Shown here: positions 8,641 to 18,272 of the stretch, piece by piece
How positions within the stretch are numbered: position 1 is the stretch's first letter
Layout: every line of letters starts with the position of its first letter
Source: Candidatus Poribacteria bacterium
GTDB lineage: Bacteria; Poribacteria; WGA-4E; WGA-3G
Reading direction: 5' to 3'
Length of the DNA stretch: 64,000 bases
Assembly: GCA_022824265.1 (NCBI GenBank)
Contig: JAJEAG010000090.1
Coordinates: 27,132 to 91,131, forward strand
Translations under genes and position numbers: made by a program
The notes under the pieces: generated by a model
Seen by the model: the letters and a program-made list of their open reading frames with translations, nothing else
Databases searched by the model: none
Told to the model about the DNA's origin: nothing

Positions 8641-10113
8641 ATGGAAGAGACAAATGACTTAATGCGGCAACGCAAGGAAAAACTGAGTGAAATACGAAAA
8701 GCAGGTATAGACCCCTATCCACATCAATATGCCCCTACCCATACAACAGAAAACATCCGCGTAGAATTTGAAGAAGTCACTGAAACTCCAGATGAAACCA
8801 ACCGTGTCACTGTCGCTGGCAGGATTATGACCAAACGCGATCATGGCAAAAGTAGTTTCACACATTTACAAGATAGCACTGGTCAAATTCAAACTTATGT
8901 CCGTCGAGATGACATAGGTGCAGAATCTTATCTGGTTTATCGTCGGTTTGATGTAGGAGATATTATCGGTGTAAGTGGTGTTGTTTTCCGTACGCGTACA
9001 GGAGAATTAACCATCCTTGCTGACTCCGTTGAACTACTCTCCAAATCTATCAGACCACTTCCCGAAAAATGGCACGGTTTACAAGACAAGCAGACTCGAT
9101 ACAGACAACGTTATGCAGATCTTATTATGAACCCCGATGTCAAAGAGGTCTTCGTCAAACGAACACAAATTGTCCAAGCCATTCGGGATATGTTAAACGA
9201 ACAGGAATTTATTGAAGTAGAAACCCCTGTCCTTCAACCAATATACGGTGGTGCAAGCGCACGACCATTTACCACATATCATAATACATTAGACCAACCT
9301 TTATATCTTCGTATTGCCAATGAGCTTTACCTAAAACGGCTTATTGTTGGGGGGTTTGATCGGGTCTACGAGTTTTCACGTGATTTTCGTAATGAAGGTA
9401 TGGATAGAGATCATAACCCGGAATTTACCATGCTTGAACTCTATCAGGCTTATGCAGATTACTTGGAGATTATGGAGTTGACAGAAAATCTAATTGCTAA
9501 AACTGTAGAAAACATACACGAAACGACTAAAATATCATATCAAGACCAAGAAATAGATTTTACTCCTCCGTGGCGAAGAATGACAATGATTGAGTCTATT
9601 CAAGAACATACTAACATTGATCCTGAAACTCTATCTGAACATGAAATTTCTACAAAAGCAAAAAGTGCTGGGATTGAATTGGATGGAGACGAATCAATTG
9701 GAGAAATTATCGCTGAAATATTTGACGCACTTGTAGAATCAAAACTTATTCAACCGACTATAATCTACGATTATCCTATTGAAGTATCACCCTTTGCAAA
9801 AAAGAAACCAGAGAATCCGGAACTTGTAGAAAGGTTTGAATTTTTTATTTGTGGAATGGAAGTTGGTAATGCGTTTAGTGAACTCAACGACCCAATTGAC
9901 CAACGACAACGTTTTATGGAACAAGCAAGCAATTTAGCAAAAGGTGATGAGGAAGCCTTCATGGTTGACGAAGATTATTTACGCGCTTTGGAATACGGAA
10001 TGCCACCCACAGGTGGACTTGGAATAGGAATTGACAGATTGACAATGCTGTTGACAGACCAATATTCAATCCGAGATGTAATCCTGTTTCCACAGATGCG
10101 ACCAGAAAATTGA
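8641..10113 (+). CDS. lysS: lysyl-tRNA synthetase, class II
   Basis: This enzyme charges tRNA-Lys with lysine using ATP. The 490-residue length is normal for the family. An OB-fold anticodon-binding domain (about 50-150: VTVAGRIMTKRDHGKSSF) precedes the class II core. Motif 1 follows RYRQRYADLI, motif 2 is FRNEGMDRDHNPEFTMLE and motif 3 is GLGIGIDRLTMLL. The YGGASARPF loop and the LYLRIANELYLKRL block are typical of LysRS. ATG 8641 follows AGGAGGG at ideal spacing. An acetyltransferase gene begins one base after the stop. Confidence 0.96.
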   Translation: MEETNDLMRQRKEKLSEIRKAGIDPYPHQYAPTHTTENIRVEFEEVTETPDETNRVTVAGRIMTKRDHGKSSFTHLQDSTGQIQTYVRRDDIGAESYLVYRRFDVGDIIGVSGVVFRTRTGELTILADSVELLSKSIRPLPEKWHGLQDKQTRYRQRYADLIMNPDVKEVFVKRTQIVQAIRDMLNEQEFIEVETPVLQPIYGGASARPFTTYHNTLDQPLYLRIANELYLKRLIVGGFDRVYEFSRDFRNEGMDRDHNPEFTMLELYQAYADYLEIMELTENLIAKTVENIHETTKISYQDQEIDFTPPWRRMTMIESIQEHTNIDPETLSEHEISTKAKSAGIELDGDESIGEIIAEIFDALVESKLIQPTIIYDYPIEVSPFAKKKPENPELVERFEFFICGMEVGNAFSELNDPIDQRQRFMEQASNLAKGDEEAFMVDEDYLRALEYGMPPTGGLGIGIDRLTMLLTDQYSIRDVILFPQMRPEN

Positions 10114-10114
10114 T

Positions 10115-10678
10115 ATGATCACTGCCCCAATACTCCACACAGAAAGGCTGATACTCCGCTCATTTACACATGAGGATGCTCCAGAGGTACAACGTCTTGC
10201 CGGTGATAAGGACATTGCCGCAATGACGTGTGCAATACCTCATCCTTATGAAGATGGGATGGCTGAGAAGTGGATTGACACTCATGTCAATGACTTTGAA
10301 AATGGCACAGGAATCAACCTTGCAATCGTACTAAAAGAAAATGATAAAGTAAGTAAGCCAGTTTTAATTGGAGCTATCAGCATCAGCATAGATAAAATTG
10401 AGAAAATAGGTGAACTCGGATATTGGATCGGTAAACCATATTGGAATTGTGGGTATTGTACCGAAGCTGCCAAAGTAATCCTAAGTTATGCTTTTGACGT
10501 TATAAAACTAAGGAGTATTCACGCATTCCATATTGGCAGAAACACCGCATCAGGCAGAGTCCTACAAAAGATCGGCATGCAATTTGAAGAGTGTTTTCAT
10601 AAACAGGTAGAAAAGTGGGGTGTGCTTGAAGATTTAGTTAAATACAACATAAAAAATGAACAAAATATTCAAAATTGA
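10115..10678 (+). CDS. GNAT-family N-acetyltransferase (RimJ/RimL type)
   Basis: The 187-residue protein has the RimJ/RimL layout: TERLILRSFTHEDAPEVQRL at the N terminus, the ELGYWIGKPYWNCGYCTEAAKVIL acetyl-CoA-binding segment in the middle, and ASGRVLQKIGMQFEE near the end. Such enzymes acetylate N termini of ribosomal proteins or small molecules; the substrate cannot be read from sequence. The ATG lies one base past the lysS stop with no separate ribosome site, indicating translational coupling to lysS. Confidence 0.85.
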   Translation: MITAPILHTERLILRSFTHEDAPEVQRLAGDKDIAAMTCAIPHPYEDGMAEKWIDTHVNDFENGTGINLAIVLKENDKVSKPVLIGAISISIDKIEKIGELGYWIGKPYWNCGYCTEAAKVILSYAFDVIKLRSIHAFHIGRNTASGRVLQKIGMQFEECFHKQVEKWGVLEDLVKYNIKNEQNIQN

Positions 10679-10743
10679 TAAAAATATAATAATGCTTCAG
10701 CAAATCGCATTGATTAAATACTTAATAAAAAGCATAAATAAAA

Positions 10744-12207
10744 ATGAAATTTGAATGGTTCGTAGCAACCCGCTATCTGTTATCTCGACGCAAACAGTCC
10801 TTTATTTCAATTATTAGCATTATCTCAATTGTTGGTGTTGGTCTCGGTGTTGCAACTGTTATTTTAGTCATCGCAGTTCTTGATGGCGTAGAACATGGTC
10901 TGAGAGATAGATTTCTTGCAAATGAAGCACATATCGCTCTAAGATTGGTAGGCAATAGTTTTTTTGGTAACTATCAAGATAGAATTGAACGAATTACCGA
11001 TGTCGAGGGAGTTGTTGCTGCTTCTCCTGTGGTCTATTCGCAAATGGGGGTGTTTCAGACTGGCAACGAAGGAATTACGGATACCATTTATGTCAAGGGA
11101 ATTGACATTTCGCAGGAAGATAAAGTAACCGGTTTTTCTCAATTTGTCAACGGTTCCATAGATTTTCAATCCTCCCCATTAATTGCTGAAGCAGAACTCA
11201 GGGAAGGTGAAACAATTACCGGTGGAATAGTACTAGGATCACGTTTAGCACAACGGCATGGGCTGACAAGAGGAGATGTTTTACGACTTGTCGTAAAATT
11301 GGTGGAAGATCCTGGAAGTTCTGGTTCTCCGATGCTATTAGTTGATTTTTCTAATTTTGTCGTTATTGGAGTTTACGAATCTGAACTTGCAGTTTATGAC
11401 AACCGTATCGGCTTTATTGATTATAAAACCGCACAAAAACTATATAATCAAGTTGGAAACGTAAATGTCATCTTAGTTAGATTAGAAGATGCTGAAATGG
11501 CACCTACTCTAAGTCCCATCCTTGAGGAAGCAGCGTTTTCGTTTTTGGAAATGCCTATTTCGACAACGTGGTTAGAAACGCATTCTGCTCTGTTCGCTGC
11601 ATTGAAAATGGAAAAAGTGGCAACAGTTATAATCGAAGCACTTATTATATTAGTGGCAGCATTTAATATCGCAAGCACACTCATCATGACAGTTATGGAA
11701 AAAACACGAGATGTAGGAACACTCCGAACGCTCGGAGCAACACGCGGAAACATAATGCGAATTTTCATTATACAAGGCACTGTAATTGGTATGTTAGGAA
11801 CAATTGCTGGAACAGTATTGGGGCTTGGACTCTGTTGGTTACTGAGCACAAACATAATTCGACCTTCTCCATGGATTGCAATAGCAACTATTGTGATACT
11901 TATTCTCTGTCAAATCATAATTGCATTCCGCCGTCTAATTCCTTTCCCAAAAGCATTAAAGATTAGTATGGCAATCTTTTGGACAATTACTGTGTGTTTT
12001 GTGTTATATTGTCTCGTGAAACCAATTTCTCTTAAAGAATTAGGTTTCAGCGAAATATACCAGATGAATCAACTTCCAATAAAAGTAAATTGGTTCTTTG
12101 TAGGTTTCATAAACCTACTTTCATTATTTATCTGTTGGTTAGCAACAATATACCCAGCACTGCAAGCATCCAAACTAAATCCAATTGAGGCTCTGCAGTA
12201 TGAATAA
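10744..12207 (+). CDS. lolC: lipoprotein-releasing ABC permease, LolC/LolE family, with extra membrane segments
   Basis: LolC/E with LolD extracts outer-membrane lipoproteins from the inner membrane. The N terminus (FVATRYLLSRRKQSFISIISIIS) and the C terminus (YPALQASKLNPIEALQYE) are diagnostic. After the first membrane helix comes a periplasmic MacB-like domain (about 50-280), then EKTRDVGTLRTLGATRGNIM, the cytoplasmic coupling segment. At 487 residues it is about 70 longer than usual: residues about 370-437, between the third family helix and the last one, contain two additional hydrophobic stretches (about 377-393 and 406-424) separated by a basic loop. With one gene only, a homodimer may replace the LolC-LolE pair. 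lolD follows after 51 bases. Confidence 0.88.
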   Translation: MKFEWFVATRYLLSRRKQSFISIISIISIVGVGLGVATVILVIAVLDGVEHGLRDRFLANEAHIALRLVGNSFFGNYQDRIERITDVEGVVAASPVVYSQMGVFQTGNEGITDTIYVKGIDISQEDKVTGFSQFVNGSIDFQSSPLIAEAELREGETITGGIVLGSRLAQRHGLTRGDVLRLVVKLVEDPGSSGSPMLLVDFSNFVVIGVYESELAVYDNRIGFIDYKTAQKLYNQVGNVNVILVRLEDAEMAPTLSPILEEAAFSFLEMPISTTWLETHSALFAALKMEKVATVIIEALIILVAAFNIASTLIMTVMEKTRDVGTLRTLGATRGNIMRIFIIQGTVIGMLGTIAGTVLGLGLCWLLSTNIIRPSPWIAIATIVILILCQIIIAFRRLIPFPKALKISMAIFWTITVCFVLYCLVKPISLKELGFSEIYQMNQLPIKVNWFFVGFINLLSLFICWLATIYPALQASKLNPIEALQYE

Positions 12208-12258
12208 TTACTGAATTGCAATCCTATATGTAGTTATGTTATCTTATGTAAAAAACCG

Positions 12259-12966
12259 ATGGAAAATTTAATTAGAATTGACAATTTACATAAATCATTT
12301 TATGATGGTGACGCAGAACTGAAAGTGCTAAAAGGTGTTAACCTTGATATCCACAAATCGGAGATTCTTACGATAATGGGAGCATCAGGGGTTGGAAAAA
12401 GCACTCTGTTGCATCTCATCGGGACACTTGATCGTCCAACTGATGGAAATATCTTTTACGAAGACCAAGACATTACCGCTTTTTCTGATATAGAACTCGC
12501 TCGATTCAGAAACGATGCAATCGGTTTTGTATTTCAGTTTCACCAATTATTACCAGAATTCACCGCATTAGAAAATGTTGCAATGGCACGAATAATCAGA
12601 CAATCAAAGAAAAACAAAACTGATAACGAAACTACGTTAGACCGTAAAGACGCATACGAAACAGCAGAACATCTTCTGGATAGTGTTGGTTTATCCGAAC
12701 GCTTATCCCATTTTCCAAGCCAATTATCCGGTGGAGAGCGACAGCGCGTTGCAATTGCTCGCGCACTGATAAATCAACCAAAAGTCGTGCTTGCTGATGA
12801 ACCTACAGGAAACATTGACGACAAAACAAGCGAAGCAGTTCTTGATGTACTAAATGATGTAAATGAACGATTGAACCAGACTTTTATTATTGTTACACAC
12901 GATTCTCGTATTTCTGAGCGCGCAAAACGAACAGTTCACATCGTAGATGGAAGAATAGCAGAATAA
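12259..12966 (+). CDS. lolD: lipoprotein-releasing ABC ATPase
   Basis: The 235-residue ATPase powers the LolC/E permease encoded just upstream. Walker A is GASGVGKST (about 42-50), the signature is LSGGERQRVAIARAL, Walker B is VVLADEPTGNID, and the switch His is in IIVTHDSR. FQFHQLLPEFTALENVAMA is the LolD/MacB-type Q-loop region. There is no clear Shine-Dalgarno before the ATG. The BCAT gene starts 31 bases downstream and probably shares the transcript. Confidence 0.93.
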   Translation: MENLIRIDNLHKSFYDGDAELKVLKGVNLDIHKSEILTIMGASGVGKSTLLHLIGTLDRPTDGNIFYEDQDITAFSDIELARFRNDAIGFVFQFHQLLPEFTALENVAMARIIRQSKKNKTDNETTLDRKDAYETAEHLLDSVGLSERLSHFPSQLSGGERQRVAIARALINQPKVVLADEPTGNIDDKTSEAVLDVLNDVNERLNQTFIIVTHDSRISERAKRTVHIVDGRIAE

Positions 12967-12997
12967 CAACTTATTTGTAGACAGGAAGGGATAGATA

Positions 12998-13879
12998 ATG
13001 TTGATATATATTGACGGAGAGTTTCTACCTTACGCAGATGCAAAAATATCAGTGTTTGACCACGGATTACTATACGGTGATGGTGTCTTTGAAGGAATCC
13101 GATGCTATAACGGGTATGTCTTCAAACTTGACGAACACTTAGAAAGACTATATGATTCAGCTAAATCACTTATGCTGCAAGTCCCAATCCCAATTGAAAC
13201 ACTGAAGCAAGATGTACTTGAAACTCTACGGCAAAATCAACTCCGTGAAGGATATATACGACTGATCGTCACCCGGGGAATCGGTGATTTAGGACTTGAT
13301 CCTGAAAAATGTCCAAATCCATCAGTCATTATTATTGCGGATAAAATCTCACTATATCCACAACATTATTATGATAACGGTTTAGAAATCGTCACGGTCT
13401 CAGTACGACGCAATTATCCTGAGGCAATAAACCCACGCGTTAAATCACTAAATTATCTCAACAATATTCTTGCGAAAATTGAAGCAAAACAATCAGGCGC
13501 AGTTGAAGCACTAATGCTAAATAACAATGGATATGTTGTGGAGTGTAGTGGAGATAATATATTTTTGGTCAAGAATGAGGTAATCATAACTCCACCGCCT
13601 CACATCGGTATTTTGGAGGGTGTCACACGGAACAGCGTCATCACCCTCGCACAAGAAGCTGGATTTCAAGTCGATGAACGGGTGTTTACACGACATGATA
13701 TATATATTGCTGATGAGTGTTTCCTTACAGGTACTGCAGCGGAAGTCATACCTGTTGTAAAACTTGACCAACGTGTTATCGGAACTGGTGAACCCGGTAA
13801 AGTTACACAGAAACTTATTGCAGCATTCCGTCATCTTGCAAACAATTTTGGTACATCTATCTATCCTGAAAATACTTGA
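12998..13879 (+). CDS. ilvE: branched-chain amino acid aminotransferase
   Basis: A PLP enzyme of fold type IV that interconverts Leu, Ile and Val with their keto acids. The 293-residue length fits. The N terminus has FDHGLLYGDGVFEGIRCYNG; the catalytic Lys is in RVKSLNYLNNILA (about 153); EALMLNNNGYVVECSGDNIF and LEGVTRNSVI are the phosphate-binding and substrate regions; FLTGTAAEVIPV completes the fold. Strong AGGAAGGG precedes the ATG. A D-amino-acid aminotransferase or aminodeoxychorismate lyase is the alternative, but the ARG-position pattern and the SLNYLNN motif favour IlvE. Confidence 0.9.
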   Translation: MLIYIDGEFLPYADAKISVFDHGLLYGDGVFEGIRCYNGYVFKLDEHLERLYDSAKSLMLQVPIPIETLKQDVLETLRQNQLREGYIRLIVTRGIGDLGLDPEKCPNPSVIIIADKISLYPQHYYDNGLEIVTVSVRRNYPEAINPRVKSLNYLNNILAKIEAKQSGAVEALMLNNNGYVVECSGDNIFLVKNEVIITPPPHIGILEGVTRNSVITLAQEAGFQVDERVFTRHDIYIADECFLTGTAAEVIPVVKLDQRVIGTGEPGKVTQKLIAAFRHLANNFGTSIYPENT

Positions 13880-13939
13880 AATACATTAATCCTATAAATC
13901 ATACGGCGCACCGAACATAGAATAAGGAGAAAACCTGAC

Positions 13940-16369
13940 ATGTATTTACGCAATAAATCAGCACTTAAAGTATATATAAGTATAATCTGTTTTCATATAT
14001 TATTTTTTACTTCGCATACAAACGTATTTTCAGATGAATCTAAGGATGATATATTTGGACCAAAACCTGCAGGAGAAATACAGACTACTGAAGAAAGTCA
14101 GACAGATTCATCTATTGACGAAACATTTATCGTCAAAAAAATAGAGTTCAAAGGAGTCAAAAATCTCCAAGAAGAGATGCTGCAAACACTAATTCAAACA
14201 CAAGTCGGTCAAGAAATATCTGACGAACTGATTTCAAAAGACATTGAAAACCTATATAAAGATACAGGATTTTTCTTTGATATAGCAGTTGATGTTGTTG
14301 GTGTAGATAGTGGAGGGTTTCAGGTAACGTACCTCCTTGAGGAAAGTCCAAAAATTGAAGGAATTAACATCATAGGAAATGATGAATTAGACACCGGAAA
14401 AATAATGGATAGGGTGATGTTAAGACGTTCAGAAACATTCAGTGATTTTCTACGTTGGCAAAGCGAACGCGCAATACAAAAATTATACCACGAAAAAGGC
14501 TATTACCTCGTAAGTATACAAGTACATCTTGACAAAAACGAAGAAGATAATACAACCCAAGTAACATTTGAGATAAATGAAGGACCACGTATCAGAATCG
14601 CAGAAATCAACTTCATAGGAAACGAGCAAGTTGATGCAAAAAAATTACGCAAAAGTATGAAAACAAGGGTCGGGAAACACTTTGATGAGATTCTATTTGA
14701 AGAGGAAGATTTAAGTCTAAACCTAAGAAATTACTACGAGGACTTAGGCTTTGCACAAATAAAGATTAAAGAACATACAAAACGATTCACTGAAGACAAA
14801 ACCGGGTTGATGCTTGATATTACTGTTGACGAAGGGGAAAAGTTTGTAGTCGGACATTATACTGTTGAACTTGAAACAGGTGAGAAAGTTGTTTTTTCTC
14901 AACAGAAAATCCTAAATATGATAGATCCCGCTGAAGGAGAAATCTTCAACAGAGACATCTTTGAAGAATCAATTAACGAATTACGCCAGAAATATCTTGA
15001 TAAAGGCTATCTCCTCGCTGATGTTATTCCGATCCCATTATTTGATGAACAGACTGCATCTGTTAACATAACCTTGAAAATCAACCAAGGTGACGTTATA
15101 ATTATTGACAATGTTCCTATCAGAGGTTTAGCAAAAACAAAGGAACCAGTAATTAGACGTGAACTTGATTATCTGAATATCAAGTCAGACGAACTCCTTG
15201 ATGTAAAAGTGCTACGCAAAGCAAGACAACGTCTTTTTCAAATGGGTCCTTTTATTCGCGCAGTAGATTTCGTTCCAAGCGATACGAATAACGACAGCAG
15301 AAAAAATCTTGTCGTCAATATAGCCGAATCTCCCACTACTGGTACACTGAGTGTAGGTGGTGGATATGGAAGTGAAGGTGGTATTTTCGGGTCAGCAGAA
15401 ATTGGACAACACAACCTTTTTGGACAGGCTTATCGTGTACACCTAAAAGGTGAACTGGGAACACGAGACCATCATACTGCTGAAGCAAGTTTTGGAACAC
15501 CATGGATAATGGGGACACCCACGCGGTTGAACGCACGCCTATACAACAATAGACGCTTTCGACGATACTACGGCACTATAGGAGCTTTACAGGAACAAGA
15601 CTATCTTAGAGACAGATATGTGTGGGATACACGAGGAGGATCAATTTCTCTCGGACGACCAATTGCTTTTGATATTGACCTATCAGTCCGATTTCGTAAT
15701 GAACTCGTTAAAGCAAGAACACAAGAAGAAAACCTATTTAATCGATCTACACGCAGTATTCTTTTCGCTGTAGGACGCGATACACGAGATTATAGAACCT
15801 CACTCTACGACCCAATGGGCGGTAGTTCAAATAGTATTTCCTATGAATATTCTGGAGGAATCTTAGGCGCAGACAATCAGTTTCAGAAATATACTGCCGA
15901 TTCAAGTTGGTTTGTCAATCCTTGGTGGAACCACGTCTTCGCTGTACATGCACGCGCAGGATATATGCAAAGTAGAATCACTGATAGGAGAGAACTATTC
16001 TATGAGAGATTTTATCTGGGAGGTGTAGATACAGTCAGGGGATATGAGGACTGGGAAATATATCCCGATCCTGATGAATCAGGTATTCCAAATCCATTTG
16101 GTGGCAACAAAGTGTTTTTCAGTAATTTCGAGTACCGTATTCCTGTCTCCCCGCAACTCACAACTGCAGTATTTTTTGATATTGGTCAAGTGTGGGATGA
16201 AACAACCAAAAACCCATTTAACCAAATCAACCTAAAACGTGGTGCTGGTGTAGAAGCACGATTACAGATGTTAGGGATGTTAGCACGGTTTGGATGGGGG
16301 TACGCATTTGATCGCCAAAATAGAAATCCACAAGGAAGATTCTATTTTACTATCGGTCCTGGTTTTTAA
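13940..16369 (+). CDS. bamA: outer-membrane protein assembly factor BamA
   Basis: BamA inserts beta-barrel proteins into the outer membrane. The 809-residue product has a signal peptide (hydrophobic about 10-27), then five POTRA repeats (about 50-430; FIVKKIEFKGVKNLQEEML opens the first and YLLEESPKIEGINIIGNDEL opens the second) and a 16-strand barrel. Conserved barrel features are GGGYGSEGGIFGSAEIGQHNLFG, VRGYE in loop 6, and the terminal FTIGPGF ending in the Phe recognised by BAM itself. AAGGAG lies 9 bases before the ATG. skp and lpxD follow, the standard envelope-gene order. Confidence 0.95.
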   Translation: MYLRNKSALKVYISIICFHILFFTSHTNVFSDESKDDIFGPKPAGEIQTTEESQTDSSIDETFIVKKIEFKGVKNLQEEMLQTLIQTQVGQEISDELISKDIENLYKDTGFFFDIAVDVVGVDSGGFQVTYLLEESPKIEGINIIGNDELDTGKIMDRVMLRRSETFSDFLRWQSERAIQKLYHEKGYYLVSIQVHLDKNEEDNTTQVTFEINEGPRIRIAEINFIGNEQVDAKKLRKSMKTRVGKHFDEILFEEEDLSLNLRNYYEDLGFAQIKIKEHTKRFTEDKTGLMLDITVDEGEKFVVGHYTVELETGEKVVFSQQKILNMIDPAEGEIFNRDIFEESINELRQKYLDKGYLLADVIPIPLFDEQTASVNITLKINQGDVIIIDNVPIRGLAKTKEPVIRRELDYLNIKSDELLDVKVLRKARQRLFQMGPFIRAVDFVPSDTNNDSRKNLVVNIAESPTTGTLSVGGGYGSEGGIFGSAEIGQHNLFGQAYRVHLKGELGTRDHHTAEASFGTPWIMGTPTRLNARLYNNRRFRRYYGTIGALQEQDYLRDRYVWDTRGGSISLGRPIAFDIDLSVRFRNELVKARTQEENLFNRSTRSILFAVGRDTRDYRTSLYDPMGGSSNSISYEYSGGILGADNQFQKYTADSSWFVNPWWNHVFAVHARAGYMQSRITDRRELFYERFYLGGVDTVRGYEDWEIYPDPDESGIPNPFGGNKVFFSNFEYRIPVSPQLTTAVFFDIGQVWDETTKNPFNQINLKRGAGVEARLQMLGMLARFGWGYAFDRQNRNPQGRFYFTIGPGF

Positions 16370-16458
16370 TTCACTGCAATTATAATATCTTATATATCAC
16401 TATTTTTAGATATACAACCTTAATCAGTTTTATTTTCTATTCACGAAAAGGATAAATT

Positions 16459-17025
16459 ATGAAGAAACTTCTGATTTTTATATTACCATTGATGCTGTTC
16501 AGTTTCCTATCAGGCAGTATCGGACAAGAAGCATTGAAAATAGGTGTCGTAGATACACAACGTGTGTTAGTAAATTATAGCAAGGCTATTGAGGTAGATA
16601 ACCAACTAAAAGCAGCAGAAAAACGTTGGAAAGACAAACTTAATGACATCCGTGAAGAAATCAGCACGAAGCAAGAGAAAAAAGAGAAGACAGAACTATT
16701 TGTTGAAGAGGCGCAAACTGCTAAGTTAGAAAACGAAATACAACAACTACAGCAGCAATACCAACAAGAATTCAATCAAGGTAGAGATGCTCTTTTAGAA
16801 AAGAACCAAGAATGGATGACACCTATCTTTAAAGAATTACAGGATCTCATAATCAAGGTCGGAAAAGAAGAAAATTATGATCTTATTATCGACAAACAAG
16901 CTGTATTTTATTTGAATGAGAAATACGATATGTCAGAAAATCTGATTAAGTTAATTAATGAAGGTGCTAAAAAAGAAGAGGATATTGAGCAAACAGATGC
17001 TGAGATCCCTACGCAACAAGAATAA
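16459..17025 (+). CDS. skp: periplasmic chaperone OmpH/Skp family
   Basis: Skp holds unfolded outer-membrane proteins on their way to BAM. The 188-residue product has a signal peptide (about 1-22), then KIGVVDTQRVLVNYSKA, the family's opening strand, a long charged coiled-coil hairpin (about 45-125) and the closing YDLIIDKQAVFYLNEKYDMS segment. The tail is acidic. It sits 89 bases after bamA and 102 before lpxD, as in many Gram-negative bacteria. Confidence 0.9.
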   Translation: MKKLLIFILPLMLFSFLSGSIGQEALKIGVVDTQRVLVNYSKAIEVDNQLKAAEKRWKDKLNDIREEISTKQEKKEKTELFVEEAQTAKLENEIQQLQQQYQQEFNQGRDALLEKNQEWMTPIFKELQDLIIKVGKEENYDLIIDKQAVFYLNEKYDMSENLIKLINEGAKKEEDIEQTDAEIPTQQE

Positions 17026-17127
17026 TCATGGAAATTAACTCTGTTATTCTCCCTATACATTTTAGTATTACCAGACGATTAATTTCTATAATTGGTTTTG
17101 ATGCAACTCACTATAACGAGGTAACCT

Positions 17128-18177
17128 ATGAGTATCAAACTCAAAGATATTTGTAAGCATTTAGGTGGAGACCTATCCGGTGATGGGGAAATTGACATTA
17201 CCGGTGTTTCAGGTATCAATGAGGCGGAACCAAGCCAGATTACCTTTGTTGCAAATGCTAAGTACCTTGGGGCAATTGCTACAACACAAGCATCAGCAAT
17301 CATCATTGGTCGTGGTGTATCAGGCAACGGCAAACCAACTATATGTGTTGACGACCCATATTGGGGATTCGTACAGACACTGGAATTGTTCTCTTGGGAT
17401 TCAGACAAACAAACAGAATCTGGAATACATAAAACTGCCATTATCGGAGAAAATGTTACACTTGGAAAAGGTGTAACAGTCCAAGCAAACAGTGTAATTT
17501 GTGACAATGTGGAGATTGGTGATAATACCGTTATCATGCCACTTGTTTATGTGGGAGATGGTAGCAAAATTGGAAGTGACGGTTTAATCTATGCTAATGT
17601 AAGTATTCGTGAAAACGTCACTATTGGAAATAGAGTCATTATACACTGTGGGGCTGTGATTGGTAGTGATGGTTTCGGATTCACACCTGAACCTAAGAAC
17701 CAGAGACCCTATAAAATCCCTCAAATTGGAACAGTCGTAATTGAAGACGATGTCGAAATCGGAGCAAATACCACTATAGATAGGGCAACTCTTTCTGAAA
17801 CGATTATCAAGAGCGGAACGAAACTTGATAACTTGGTACAGATTGCACACAATGTAGTTATAGGACAAGACTGCTGCCTTGCAGCACAATCAGGTATAGC
17901 GGGTAGTACCATTATAGGTGACCGTGTTAACATTGCAGGACAATCTGGTGTGGTCGGACATCTGAAACTCGGTGAAAATAGTGTCATTTACGCCAAAACT
18001 GCTGTTACAAAGGATATGCCTTCCGGAAGTCATCTCTCTGGTATTCCTGCCCAAACCCATAAACAGGAGTTACGTACTCAAGCCGCTACCCGAAAGTTAC
18101 CCGATCTGATGCAAGAGTTTTCACAACTCCAAAAACGTGTTGAAGAACTGGAAACTAAACTTAACGATTCTGAATAA
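17128..18177 (+). CDS. lpxD: UDP-3-O-acylglucosamine N-acyltransferase
   Basis: LpxD adds the N-linked hydroxyacyl chain in lipid A synthesis. The 349 residues comprise an N-terminal uridine-binding domain (about 1-100, with [20 protein letters not shown]), a left-handed beta-helix of hexapeptide repeats (about 100-310) and a C-terminal coiled segment. [34 protein letters not shown] and [15 protein letters not shown], which contains the catalytic His, are characteristic. GAGG precedes the ATG. Its presence implies lipopolysaccharide-type lipid A. Confidence 0.95.
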   Translation: MSIKLKDICKHLGGDLSGDGEIDITGVSGINEAEPSQITFVANAKYLGAIATTQASAIIIGRGVSGNGKPTICVDDPYWGFVQTLELFSWDSDKQTESGIHKTAIIGENVTLGKGVTVQANSVICDNVEIGDNTVIMPLVYVGDGSKIGSDGLIYANVSIRENVTIGNRVIIHCGAVIGSDGFGFTPEPKNQRPYKIPQIGTVVIEDDVEIGANTTIDRATLSETIIKSGTKLDNLVQIAHNVVIGQDCCLAAQSGIAGSTIIGDRVNIAGQSGVVGHLKLGENSVIYAKTAVTKDMPSGSHLSGIPAQTHKQELRTQAATRKLPDLMQEFSQLQKRVEELETKLNDSE

Positions 18178-18272
18178 TAATCTTAGTTAAAATCACATCA
18201 ATATTATCCTCTCCAACATAAACCACACCATTCTCTCCAAGAATATCTAATGATTAAATTATCGGGATCATA

